Below are positions 1 to 11,680 of a stretch of 64,000 nt of DNA, in pieces. The translations under genes and the position numbers were made by a program. The DNA is taken from positions 16,210,501 to 16,274,500 of the forward strand of contig JAWUZG010000051.1 of NCBI GenBank assembly GCA_036785705.1, read 5' to 3'. This DNA is from Acanthornis magna. Taxonomy: Eukaryota > Chordata > Aves > Passeriformes > Acanthizidae. Each line of letters begins with the position of its first letter. The stretch's first letter is position 1. The notes beneath the pieces were generated by a model. It saw only the letters and a program-made list of their open reading frames with translations. It did not search any database and was not told the DNA's origin.

Positions 1-2474
1 AGGCATCAGAGGAATCCCAGAACATGGGATTTGAACAAAGCATGTTAGCACTGCTCTCTCTTTTACTGTTTATGATGATGAAATCTCTCACTTATCTGTC
101 CCTTCATTTGTGTCACCCTTTTTTCCCCCACTGCCTTTGCAGTTTTCCAAGCTCACATGTAGGGCAAATCACCAAACTCAATAATCTTATGAGTAACAAT
201 ATTCCCACAGCCCCAGTTCGCTTCTGAAATGGAAACACCCCAGACACAGTGTAATCTCTTTTTTTTTTTTTTTTTTGCTTGTTTGGTTTTTTGGTCACTT
301 TTTGCTACTAGAAACCATTTTCTTTTAGGTGTTTTTTGGTTGATTGGTTGGTTGGTTGGTTGGTTGGTGTGGTTTGGTTTTGGTTTTTTTTTACAACTGT
401 CTAAGTACTTACGGCTCGGGCCTGGGTGAAACACTCTGACTGGGAGGGTCCCCTCCATGGGCAGGGCAAACCCGGGAGCCCAGACGCTTCCCTGTAGTGG
501 GATTCAGGATCTCTGTCCCCATCGCCAGCCAGCCGCCTGCAGTTCTGCAGCGCTCGCAGCAGGTGCTGCTGCTGCCACGCCGGGTGTGCCGGCAAACACC
601 AAGTGCATCCCACGGCATCGCCACGCTGGGACAAGAGGTGGGATGGGGACGCTCTAGGGACCCTATTAAATATGGGTCATAACCACTTTTCCCCACCCCC
701 AAACGTGTTCAGAATAGCACTTTGCTCTGGGGCTGGGAAATGTTGCAGCAGGGTCAAACAAAATGATCAACCATGAACCCACCTGGAAGTGGCTGATATA
801 AAAATTAACCTAAAATCCACTAGTGAATGCAGAAAAACCCTCCGGAGGACTTTGAACCTAGGGTTTGTTTGGAAACTCACCGCTGGAATTTGAGGCAGTT
901 GCTTTTCTCTGCAGTGACCAGCAGCCACCACCTGGAAACTGCATAGCTTGTGGATGCACCTACTAAGGAGGCCAAGAGCATTGTGTCCTGTGTCACAAAT
1001 AGTGTGTCCCCCAGGACCAGGGCAGTGATCCATCCCCTTGTAACTGGCACTGCTGAGGTCACACCTCAAATCTTGTGTTCCCTCTTGGGCCCTTTCCTTA
1101 CTGATGGCTGTTTAGGAAGGGTCACATCACAGCCAGGATGAGATGTCTCTCCAAGCCTGCTTGTTGGGCCTGGGCAAGAGCCAGGAGGGCAGAAAGCCTT
1201 GAGGCTCTTGAGCCACAACCACCAGTCATGGCTCAGTCTGTCTCTGTTACCCTGTCAGCTCACCACTGTTTAGGAAATAAAAAAATTGGTCTTGATTGTG
1301 ATTCAGCTGCCTGGTTTAAAAGAGAAAATAAAAAGGGAAAAAATGAAAAGAGCTTTGTTAGCTATGGCAGAGAGGGATTAAGCCAGGCTCTCTGGCATGC
1401 GAGTGCCGACCATTGGTATGGATGTTTCCCCAGTGCCTTATATTGGCATTAGCAGCTGGGATCTGTGGCAACCTTTTGCTCTGACCTTTAATACTGGGTG
1501 CAGTTGTTAGAAATAATGGGTATTTGAAAGTACGGCAAGAGGGAGAACCCTCAGGTGTCCTTGGCCCGGAGTAACCAGACCATGCAATCCCTGGAGACAG
1601 TGGCTGTACAGTGGTGCCACATCTGTGTGGAGATATTCCTGTCTGTGTGGCACAGTGGGGAGCAGTAGTCAAGGGCCCTACGACTCCAAGTAGACTGTGC
1701 TGTAGGTTTTGAGGAGGTGAGGGAGCACCCCATCTGTACATGACCTCCACAGGTCTGGAAGAAGCTCCAGAAAGGTCTTCCTCGAGTCTGACAGCCATGA
1801 GGGCTGTGGAGAAGTGCGCTCCTCCTGAGCAGAAACCAGGCCTATCTCTTATCCCGTTTTCATGGCTGTCTTCTCCTTGGCCCTTCTAGATCTGCACTAC
1901 TGAAACTCCAGCTGCTGCTGCATTACTCCAAGGTCTGTGCTTGCAGCCAGAGCAGCAAAGCAGTGGATGTCCAGTTGTGAGGCATCAAATGTATCACTGT
2001 AAGATGCATCCTGATTGTTGGCCTTGTGCTCAGGCAGAAAGTGATCTCAACCTTGGGGGACTCATTGGAGACAAGAAAAAAATGCCATCACAAGGACTGT
2101 GGATCCTGGCATGGTGGGAGATCTGTGGATGGCTTAGTGGTTGATGTTAACTGCAGGAATTTTCTGCTACATTACATGGTAATGCCCTCTGGACATGATC
2201 CTTGCACACACCTGGCTGAGCAAGTTCACGGGATACTGCCACACAGTTCCAAGACTTTCTTTCTCTCATTAAGATTGTGTATTGAAGCTGCTGGAGCACA
2301 TTCACCTTGGAATGTGTACCTCTCCATGTGTACAGTGGGGTTCCTTGCTTTCACACCCATGCCACCACCTTTCCCCTGTGTAGAGGAGCCTGTAGCTGAG
2401 CTGGTTTTCTTCTAACTCAGGCATCCATAACTGCATGTTTTGTGTGCTGCCAGAACACAATCATTTACATAAGG
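1..2474. other. Intergenic, no gene recognised
   Basis: Apart from the simple repeat at 250-400, I see no conserved coding frame. A small GC-richer patch at about 410-650 contains CAG/CTG-like runs and no recognised element. A 146-codon minus frame at 1358-1798 has ordinary composition but matches no family I know and lacks splice or promoter context. In mammals the next gene upstream of GSK3B is GPR156; I find no exon of it here. Confidence 0.5.
250..400 (+). repeat. T-rich low-complexity tract with (TTGG)n
   Basis: A T run at 259-276 is followed by TTGG repeats at 344-368 (about six units) and further T and GGTT runs. It is simple sequence, and ORFs across it are spurious. Confidence 0.85.
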
Positions 2475-2712
2475 AGTTTTTTTGTTTGTTTGTTTTGTTT
2501 TGGTTTTTTTTTTGTTGTTGTTTTTTGTAGGTTTTGGTTTTTTTGTTTGTTTGTTTTTGGATTTTTTTGTTTTGTTTTTTTGTTTTTTTTTTTTGTTTGT
2601 TTGGTTGGGGTTTTTTTTGGTTTTTTTTTTTTTTTTTTTTTTTTTGTTTTTGGGGGTTTTTTTTGTTTGGGGTTTTTTTTGTTTTTTGTTTTTTGGGGTT
2701 TTTTTGTTCTGG
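2475..2712 (+). repeat. T/G low-complexity tract
   Basis: About 240 bases consist almost only of T runs and short G runs, including an uninterrupted T25 run or longer near 2621-2645. Three hydrophobic Phe-rich ORFs (2442-2763) are artefacts of this composition. Length and sequence may be unreliable in an assembly. Confidence 0.93.
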
Positions 2713-2824
2713 AGGTTCTTGCAGACAGGATGGGTACGAGGGACCTGCCAGCTAGCTAGATAAAGGACTCAGTGATTCAGCATTTATTGCACCCTACACA
2801 GATTCCTCTGTTATCATACCAACA

Positions 2825-3110
2825 GGAATGTGGGGCTAGAAGGGATCTCCTAGTCATCATCATATTTCCCAGCAATGACAAGCACTGAGTCATAAAGTCC
2901 CTCTTGTTAATTTATCACAGTCCATCTTAAGTCACTGGGAATTTTCTTGGCAGGTTATTCAAGAACCTCAATTTGACAGAAGGAAACTTGTTTCTGATTT
3001 GCAGCCCACATTTTTTCATAGCCTATTTTTGTCTACTTGTTCTCATGCCAATGCTGTCTTCTATTTAGTAGCTGTTCTTCCTTCCTGTTCTCCAACCTAC
3101 TCTCTTACAT
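2825..3110 (-). mobile_element. Probable ancient CR1-like relic
   Basis: The phrases GGGGCTAGAAGGGATCTCCT, TTTTCATAGCCTATTTTTGT and ACTTGTTCTCATGCCAATGC resemble the antisense 3' region of old CR1 families (the block for TAGAAGGGACCT, then the block ending in TTGTTCTTGTGCCAAC). Similarity is weak, and the element is at best an old, eroded copy. Confidence 0.42.
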
Positions 3111-6100
3111 GCCAATGAAGAATGTGGTCTCGTCTTCACAGGATCCCTGGTCTACTCGGAGAAGAGACTGTCTATTTTTAGTTCCCTCTAGCTGCTCATA
3201 GCTACCCCTCCTTCAGTCTGCAGGGAGGCATTGAGGGAGAGCCCTGGTTTCATTGCTACCAGGTCATACCCTGCCCTTGGCAGCCATGTGAGGATGGCTG
3301 TATACACCAATTCCTGCCTCCAGCAGCACAGGAGTCCCAGGATGCTGGGACAGGATCATGCTCACCTTTGAAAAGAGAGCACATGAGAAGATACACTTAT
3401 TGGGAGTTAGGACACCAGAAAGGCAGGCCAGAAGCAGGCAAAATTCCTGTGGGTCATCAGGAAACGGACATTTTCTCTGCAATGGCCCTGGGGCTCCCAG
3501 CACTCACCGAGTGCTAGATTTACCACCAGTATTTTAATAATCTCACAGAAGGGCTGTTCATCCATGTTTCATTTCAACACACCTCCTGCAATTGCTGAGA
3601 GATGCACCTGTGCCTGGCAAGTGAAGAAACCATGAAGAGCTTTTATTTCTTGGACTTTCCCATGGCTTAGAAAATCCATAAGAACCTGAGTTCCTTAGAA
3701 AGCCCCTGGTACCTCTCAAGGGGTTCACAAGAGGGGAAAATGAAAGCACACCCTCTGCAGAGTCCTGATGACATGATCCAACATAGGAATAGCATGGATA
3801 TTTTATTGGACAAGGTGAATATAATGAGCAAGGCACCCTTCTGGAGTTGTGCACTGGTTTCCAGGCAATTACATCTTGTATCTAACCCAAATGAGTCGGG
3901 TGATATTTCAAACCAAAGAGAAGAGCAGGAATAATATTAGCTGATGCAATCGCACCTTGAATTTACAGCAGTGCTAGGCAGATCCATGAACAGTGGGATA
4001 CTCTGTACATGATTACAGCAAATTCAAGCCCTTGTTTGAAAGCAGCTGGGTTTTGGTTGGGTTTTCTTTAACAGTCCCCCACATACAGGTGGTGGATAAG
4101 AACTTCATTTCCTCTGACAGGTGAATCTTTCATTGATGGTGGATTACACTTTGGCAAGTATCAGTTAATTTCCTCGCTATTACAGCCTTTTTCATGCCAG
4201 TAACAAAAACACATTTAGAGCTCTCCTCCATCTGCAGTCCATTCTTCACAACCATCCTCGTTCTCCTAATAAGTGATAGGAGCATGCTGCAGTCAATGGG
4301 GAGCCAGGCTCTCAGGGTCCTGGAAGCCCAGCATTACTGGGTACCTGCTGTGCCTCAGTACACCACCTTTGGGCTAAATACTTGCCACCTTCTCATGGAA
4401 AAAAGGTCCCAGCCCCACCTGCCTTCAGCCACAGCTGCCTGAGGGCATCTGAATTAAGCCTTTAAAGCAGACAAACAAAACAACAAAGTGTATCCAAGGA
4501 TGACATGGGGTCTAGCTTATTAAAGGAGGAAACCTGGGAGTCAAGAGCCTTATCTCTTTTACTGACTGTTATGCTCATCTCAGAGAGGAACAACCATGGT
4601 CTCCTCTGTCTCTCACTGGCACCTGTCATTCAAGCGAACACAAGACCACCTCCCTGAGCTGCATCAAGTCCTCTCCCCTATATGTTTGCAAAACTGGCTC
4701 TGAGTGTTTCACCATCAAGGCCTGAGCAACCAGTTGATCCATCAAAGAACAGGAAAACAAGAGCCAATGCTCCCAGGTGGGTCCTTTTTAACTTCCTCAG
4801 CAGGTTTTAGATGGCAGTGATAATCCCAAATGTCCTCTTGAAAAAGTGAGTGAGAGGCGGGAGAAGGTGGAGAAGAGGTTTAGACTACAGTCTGGAGTAT
4901 CAACAGGGGAGACTGAGGTTTTTGCTGTTGAGATGTTGCTGTATGCTGGTGGTTTGTTTACAACAGCTGGTTTTAGTGAATTGAATAATATTTCTGTGCA
5001 TATTCATGCATATATTTGTGTCTTTACACAGAGGAAAAACATGCCACTTTCTCAGGATCATCCCACTATCTGGAAAAATTGGAATTTGACAATCATCAAT
5101 TAGAAATAGAAAAGAACCCTGCTCCCCATCAGCGAGTATGAGTTTTCTACCACTAAGCAAAGATTTTTCTAGATAATGACAGCATTAGAAACAACCCCAC
5201 AAGCATGTGAGATATGTCTGGTAAAGCACTTAAATAAAAAAATTGTCTTGCAGCTTTCCACTGGGAAAAATGAGTGCCCTGCAATGCAATCAGACCCTGG
5301 GCTGCAGGGGGACCACACTCCTACAAGGAGAGATGACACCTATATGCTGGACCCAGCAGGGGCCTATTTATTTTGAAGAATTGGGCTATCCTCCCCCTGA
5401 TCCAGACAGCATCAATCTTGCAGCAGCAGCAGGAGGCAGGGTAGGTTTTGCACTGGCCACCTACATTCTGGTACAGCTGGAAGTCTAGGAACAATATATT
5501 TTCCAACATTATTCATCAGATTTTAAGACTGGTGCAGAGCCTTGTGCAGCTAACAGCTGAGCAACAGAGATTCTGGGTGTCTTTTTACGGGATTATTGTA
5601 AAATAATTTCCCTCCATGACCAGTTTAGGCCATTCTAAGGCACAGTCATAAATGAGACATTGACTTCTAAAGATCTTCTGACCCTTAGGGTGGCAGATGA
5701 AAGAATGGGTCACAGCTTCGTTCTGCTGCAACATGCCTGGAAGTGTTGAGAGATACGCTTTCCTTACGGGCAAATTTCCACTGTCTCCTTGGATTTGCAA
5801 GTTTGCAACCTACCTGTAGTGTATAAAAGAAATGCTGGGCTGACCAAAACAGATGTAAGAAATTGATTTGCTCATGCCATTCAGGCAGCAAGAGCTGTTC
5901 TGCTGATGTCTCTGTCTATGGGAAAGAGCACAGTGACTTACACATTAACATAAACCTTGTGGCTTTTTTCAGCAACTCAGCAAGTGTGCCCAAGCCCAGG
6001 ATAACAGAAATACCTTTAATAAACCTGAATATCATCTTTGTAAAAAAAAAAGTGATCAGTGTAAAGGAAGTTCATCACACTGTGCTGAGAAGGATGCTGC

Positions 6101-7574
6101 TCAGACTAATTCAACTGCTCAAGCAGGTTGCTCCTTTAATACTGCCTATGACTTAAGTCCTCAGTATAATACCACTATTTTTATGACTCAGCAGTAACCA
6201 ATGGAATAAATGAATTCAAGGGATGTTCCAGATAATGAGGAGTTTGTCCTGCAGCAAAAAGGTCTCCAATGAAGAGTAAAATATTAGAGGCCCAGAGTAT
6301 GCAGAAGATTGTGATAATTGGTGAGAATGGAAATGAGAAAAACAAAGGTGAAAGAAAGTGAAATACTTTACGATTGCATTATTTAACAATTACCATTCCT
6401 ATTCATAGGGATGCATGATATCCCCTGCCTATTAAGGCGGCACAGCATTTCCTATAAAAATACCTTGGATCCACTTGCTTATAATTTTCAGAGTGCTGAA
6501 AAGTTAAAATGAAAGTGATTCAGGACATTTCCAAGAAGAAGGCTAAAAAAATGCATTTGTCCCATTTCAAGCATGTCTTAGTTTTTTGTCTGAGACACGT
6601 CATCTCCCTCACACCCTACAAACTGGAAATCTAGCTTTTATGGGTCTTGACAAAAGCCATCCAAACTGGACCACATTCTATGACTTTGAAAAATCATAGA
6701 CCACATTGGTCTGGGGAGGCTTATTAGCACTTCCTGGACAAAAAACCATCCCCAAATCATCCCTGGGAAGACCTCCCTGGCTTAGTATGCTCTGCGTCCT
6801 TGCAGCTGCTGGAGCACCCATCACCTGGGCCGTGCACAGGTGGTGGCCAAGCCCGTCCCACCTGCCAGGCATTGCAGTGGGAGGTGCACTGAGCTGAGAG
6901 CATTAAGGTGATGACTACCACACTGGCTAGGAAGCAGCATGGCAGGAGAAGTTGTGAAAGCCAGCTGTATGAGGAAAGAGGTAAATCTGTTTGAAGAACC
7001 TGTGACTGGGGCTGGAATAGCTGGGGGAGGAGGTGGTGTAAGAGGGAAAGATGTTGTGACTGGGGCAGAGGCAGGAAGGTGGAGAGGCTGATTTTCGGAA
7101 TCAACAATGAACAGCAATGAGGACAGAGAGAAGTATTAAGCCACTGAGGATTCAGGGTTTGGGAGCAGCTGTTGGGCACACAGTAAGGTGAGGGAGTGGA
7201 AGAAAGAGCAGAAGTGAAAAAATATGTGATGGCAGGACAAGCCAGGTGGCTGGGAGGGAGATGGTATGGGCATGACTTGAGGTGGAATGCAGTTAGTGGA
7301 TGCAAGAGTGGACAATGGTGGGGCAGGGAGCAGAGGAGGTAGCAAAGGAGCTGTTTGCTTTCAAGGGTCTGAAAAAAAAAAACAGGATTGGAGAGAACAC
7401 GGATGGAAACAAGCAAAAAGCTCCCGGTGGTACATATTCCTCTCCTGAGTTTGGGACAGAAGCAAGGCATCCTTAGATTTTCTTCTCATCTGCTCCCAGC
7501 ATGTGGATCTGAAAGGCAAACTTCTGGTGCTTCCCTACTACTGCCATCTTAACCTTTATAGAGGTTAGTTATAG
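3111..7574. other. Intergenic, no gene recognised
   Basis: The sequence is unremarkable and moderately AT-rich. The open frames are short and without recognisable motifs. It includes the purine-rich stretch listed separately. Confidence 0.5.
6900..7380 (+). repeat. Purine-rich stretch
   Basis: The + strand is enriched in A and G, with many GGAGG, GGGAG and GAGAG motifs. The complementary strand is therefore C/T-rich and poor in stop codons, which explains a 237-codon open frame on the minus strand (6757-7470). I see no protein family in that frame: it is Leu-, Ser-, Pro- and Cys-rich without domain-like order. Confidence 0.6.
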
Positions 7575-7579
7575 AGGTC
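7575..7579. repeat. Target-site duplication AGGTC, left copy
   Basis: AGGTC abuts the LTR start and is repeated exactly at 8689-8693, directly after the LTR end. This shows the LTR inserted as a retroviral-type integration and then recombined to a solo LTR. Confidence 0.85.
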
Positions 7580-8688
7580 TGTTGTGGTTTGACCCTGGCC
7601 AAATGCCAGGCACTTAGGCTGTCTGCTCTCTCTACTCTCTCCTGCTGCAGCTAGGGCTGTGCAGAGGAGAGAAAAAAACTAACACGAACACACTGGACTC
7701 ATGAGTTGAGACAAGGAATTGATGGGAAGAGGCATTGAGAAAAAGGGCAAATAGGTTGAAAACTTAGAGTTGCAAAGTGATTAATTAACCTAACAGAGTC
7801 AGAGGATAAATGAGAGGTGAAAATAAGCTCTTGAGACACTGTTTCTTCACTCACCCTCCTTCCCTCTTAAGGCACAGTTTCTCGGCTCATCCCCTTCCCT
7901 CCTTCCGACCAACAGCTCTGGGCAGGGTATGGGGCTTTTCTTTGGTCAGTTCATTAGGGAGAAGTGTCCTCTACTTAGCCATGTGGTCCCTCCCACAAGA
8001 GACAGTCCTCTGCGAACTTCTTTGGCGTGGGTCCAATCTCACAAGCAGCAATCTGCCCGAACCTGCTGCAACGCAAGTTCTTGTCCATAGGGTGCAGACT
8101 TCCAAGCCGAGGCCAGGCTGTTTCCATCCCGGGAGCAAGGCCTCTCTCTCTCCTGCAAGGCCTTCGCAACTCTCAGTCTCTGGGACTCCCACTGGATCAC
8201 AGCTTCCTGCAGCCATCCACCTGCTCCTCTGGCCTGGGCACCTCCCCACAGGCTGTGGGTGGTTCTCTGCATCTCCCTGGACTCCATGGACTGCAGGGGG
8301 ACCACCTGCTCCCCCATAGTCTGCACCACGGCCGGCAGAGGGTTTTCAGCTCCGGCGCCTGGAGCATCTCCTCCTCCACCTTCTCCACTGACCTTGGTGC
8401 CTCCATGTTGTTTTCCCTCACATATTTTTACCTCCTCCTCTGGCTAAAAAGAAGTGCATGCTCACATTATTTTGATTTCTTCTTAAATATGCTTTCATAG
8501 AGGCGTAACTAACATCTCTAATTGGCCCAGACTTGGCCAGCAGCATGTCCATCATGGCCAGAGCCATCAGGGATTGGCTCTGCTGGACATGGTGAAAACT
8601 TCCAGAACCTTCACACAGGATACACAAGAGCCATCTTTGTACCCCACCCTACTCACTAGCAAAAACTGGGCCAAGCAAAACCAACACA
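7580..8688 (-). mobile_element. Avian endogenous retrovirus solo LTR (family A, copy 1)
   Basis: The element starts TGTTGTGGTTTGACCC and ends GCAAAACCAACACA on the + strand, with TG...CA termini. It is flanked by the exact 5-bp duplication AGGTC at 7575-7579 and 8689-8693. It has the internal layout of a common bird LTR that contains degenerate GC-rich repeats built on phrases like CCATGGACTGCAGGGGGACC. I assign the minus strand because, read that way, CCAAT boxes near 8566 and 8522 are followed by a TATTTAAGAAG TATA-like box near 8486. No internal gag, pol or env sequence adjoins it, so it is a solo LTR. The 5-bp duplication fits an ERVL- or ERV1-like integrase better than ERVK (6 bp). ORFs inside it, for example 7810-8319 and 8027-8500, are not genes. 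Confidence 0.88.
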
Positions 8689-8693
8689 AGGTC
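8689..8693. repeat. Target-site duplication AGGTC, right copy
   Basis: This is the exact partner of 7575-7579 and sets the right boundary of the solo LTR. Confidence 0.85.
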
Positions 8694-9785
8694 AGTCACC
8701 TTGGTTGTCTCTGCCAGTCCCTGGAAGGGGTCTTTGGTGGGGGGGGGGGGGCTGTTACATGTGGTGAATGTGCATATCATGGCATCCTTGCTAAGCAAAG
8801 TGGGCTTTAAAACAAACTGACCAGGAACCTAAAAAGCAGGACACAGTAATCTGTGCCAAAATGGCTCTGAAATCAACCATTCACAAGTTACAGAAGACTG
8901 GAATTAAAACAATGTGCATAAACTTAATTTGGCTTAATTTTGGCATGTATGACTTCGTGGAAAAGAGGCCTGGGAGGGACCTCCAGGAGCCATCGGGGGA
9001 CTCCAGTCCATCTCTTTCTCCCATAGCAGGAACAATTATTTCTAGACCATTCTTGACAAATGTTTCTCTACTCTTCTTTTGTGAGACAGACATTAATTAC
9101 AGGATCACATATTTTTTTCTTAATGGCATCCTGCCTTAGCATACAAAATATACTGGGACCATGCTGAGAAGGAGACTGGGAACACAGCTGGAGAAAGGAC
9201 AGGCTCATGGTTCAGTTTATGGACTGCTGCCCTGGAGAGCTGTCTGTGCTTCAGAGTTCCTGGGTGGTCATTAATTGTGCTTTCTCCATTTTCTGTGTGC
9301 ATAGTTTGAAAATACTGACTCTGATTTATTTGTGCCCTGTTTCAATACAGTGTTAGGGCTTTAATTTTACCACCACCACCCAGACTGCCCAGACCATGTG
9401 GCATTGGTTCTCATAGACTAGGAAATAAAACTGAAGTTCTTGTGTGCCATACTCAGCACTGGCTGTCATATGTCACTTTTCTTCCACTTCTCATCTGACC
9501 CTGCCCTGTGCATTTTGTCAGCTTCTGTCTCCCTAGACCTTGCTGACTCTGCTGAAAGCATGTGTACACAACCTCACAGTCATGAACATGATTCCCAGAT
9601 CCTCTATTTTTTTTTAATGGACAGTTCTCCTGACTCTTTTGTTAAGTTCAGGTTTTTCCATAACCACCTCATCCTCAGATGCATTCAGTGCTATTAATTA
9701 CACCAGGAATTAATTACCTCAGGGAAAAATTAGTGAAACGCACAAGAACCAAGAGCATACAGGACACCAGGAACTACTGTAGTGG
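8694..9785. other. Intergenic, nothing recognised
   Basis: Between the solo LTR and the CR1 cluster there is a G11 run near 8740-8750 and otherwise AT-rich single-copy-looking sequence. No coding or RNA signal is apparent. Confidence 0.5.
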
Positions 9786-11680
9786 ATCACAGAATCATCA
9801 CAGGAATGCAGAGGATGGAAGTAACCTCTGGAGATTGTCTAGTTCAATGCCCTCTTATTCGAGGTAGGTCAGCTACACCGGGTTATCCAGGACCATGTCC
9901 AGTCAGGTTCTGTACATTTCCAGAGACAGAATCATAGAATGGTTTGGGTTGGAAGGAACCTTAGAGATCATCTAGTTCCAACCCCCCTGCTGTGGCAACA
10001 GCAACCCCCACTAGACAACTTGCTCAATGCCTCATCCAGCCTGGCCTTGAACACTTCCTCCACAACTTCTCTGGGCAACCTCTTTCAGTGACTCACTACC
10101 CTCACAATAAAGAATTAGAGACACAGTAAAGATGGAGACTCCATGACCTCTCCAGCTAACCTGCTCCAGTCTTTGACCACACCCCCCCCCAGTAAAAAGA
10201 GTGTTTTCTGGTGTTCAGGTGGAGTTTCATGTTTTAAATAATGCCTATTGCTTCTTGTCCTGTCAGCAGGCACCTATCTCCCTCTTTTTTAATCCCTCCC
10301 ACTAGGTATTTATACACATTGATGAAATTCCCCCTGAGTCTTTTGTTCTCTAGGCTGAACATTCCCAGCTCTCTGTGTCTTCCCTCACATGACACATGCT
10401 GCAGTCCTTAATCATCTTTGTGCTCTTTGCTGGAGTCAATCCAGTAAGTCCATATCTTTCTTGTATTAAGGAGGCCAGAACTGGGCACAGGACTCCAGGC
10501 GTGGCCTCACCAATGCTCAGTAGAGGGGAAAGATAATTTGTCTTGACCTACTGACAATGCTTTTCCTAATGCAATTTAGGATGTTGCTGTCTGTCCTTGC
10601 TGTGAGGGAACACTGCTGGCTCATGGCCAGCTTGAAGTCCTCCAGAACCCCTCAGATCCTTCTCTGCAGAGTCCCCAGCCTACACAGGTGCATGGAGTTA
10701 TTCTTCCCCTGGTGCAGGACTCAGCATTTCCCTTTGTTGATCTTCATGTGATTCCTCTCTGATCAGCTCCCCAGCCTGTCCAGGTTGCTCTGGATGGCAG
10801 CACATCATCTGGTGTGTCAGCTCCCCCCCAGCTTTGTGTAATCTGTAAATTTGCCAAAGGTGTACTATGTCACATCATCCAGCTCATTCATGATGATGTC
10901 AAAAAGTGTAAGACCTGGTAACAGAATATGACATTAGTGACTGGCCTCTAGCTGGACTTTGTGCCACTGACCACAATACTCTGAGTCCAGCCATTCAGCC
11001 ATTTTTTGATCTATCTCACTGGCCACATAGGTAACTCATACTTTGTTTATGGGGATGTTATGGGAGACAGTGTGAAAAGCCTTATTGAAGTCAATGCAAA
11101 CATCATTGATCTCCTGTCAAAGACACTTACTGTGCTGTGGAAGGCTGTCAGATTGGTTAAGTCTGATTTCCCCTTTGTAAATCCATGCTGACTACACTTG
11201 ATCACATCTTTATTCTTCGTTTGTCTAGAAATGTTTTCCATGACTTCTTGCTCATTTGCCTTTTCAGGGATTGAGGTGAGGCTGACCAGACTAATTTTCC
11301 AGATCCTCCTTCTTGTACTTGTTGAAGATAGCAGTGGCTTTTGGCTTTCTTCCAGGCCTCAGGAACCTCTCCTGACCAGCGCGATCTTTGAAACAGTGGC
11401 CTTTCAATTACATTATCCAGCTTCCTCAGCACTTTGGACCCCCTTGCTCAGGGGCCTGGAATTGCTGAAGGACACTGTCACCAGTAAGTCTTCCTCCTGA
11501 GCCACCCTGCTTCCACCTTTTGTACATTTCCTTTTTATGTTAGAGTTTAGTCATGACCTCCTTGCTCATCCACACATGCCTCCTTGCCACTGTTGCTTCA
11601 TTTTCTTCTTGTCAGGATGAACCACTCTTGAGCTTTGAGGAGATGATTAAACAGCTTAGTCCCTGGTTTCTAGTTCAATA
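9786..11680 (-). mobile_element. Older CR1 LINE copy, interrupted by a nested CR1
   Basis: On the + strand the region reads as the reverse complement of CR1. It begins with a degraded 3' tail (CACAGAATCATCACAGG), then GACCATGTCCAGTCAGG. It resumes after the nested insert with GATGGAGACTCCATGACC and runs on through CTAGGCTGAACATTCCCAG, GGCCTCACCAATGCTCAG, ACACTGCTGGCTCATGGCC, TCTGTAAATTTGCC, AATCCATGCTGAC and GAGGTGAGGCTGACCAG. These are landmarks of the CR1 3' half on the antisense strand. The copy is long for a genomic CR1, about 1.7 kb without the insert. Many stops and indels show it is dead. The right boundary is gradual and could extend to about 11870. Confidence 0.9.
9928..10116 (-). 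mobile_element. Younger CR1 3' end nested inside the older CR1
   Basis: The insert starts with AGAATCATAGAATGGTTTGG, the antisense of the CR1 3' end with its tail. It reads through GGTTGGAAGGAACCTTAGAG, CATCCAGCCTGGCCTTGAAC and CTCTGGGCAACC before stopping. The older CR1 resumes directly after it. A short direct repeat AGAGACA lies on both sides (9922-9928 and 10117-10123), consistent with a small target duplication, although CR1 insertions often lack one. Confidence 0.85.

Noticed and set aside
1358..1798. 146-codon minus-strand frame as a possible gene or gag fragment
   Set aside because: It has no recognisable retroviral or cellular motif (no zinc knuckle, no YXDD) and no supporting context.
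2442..2763. Phe-rich hydrophobic frames resembling membrane proteins
   Set aside because: They are translations of a T/G simple-sequence tract.
7810..8500. Frames of 157-169 codons near 8 kb
   Set aside because: They lie entirely inside the solo LTR and match its repeat structure.
11198..11500. 100-codon + strand frame
   Set aside because: It reads the antisense strand of the CR1 relic.
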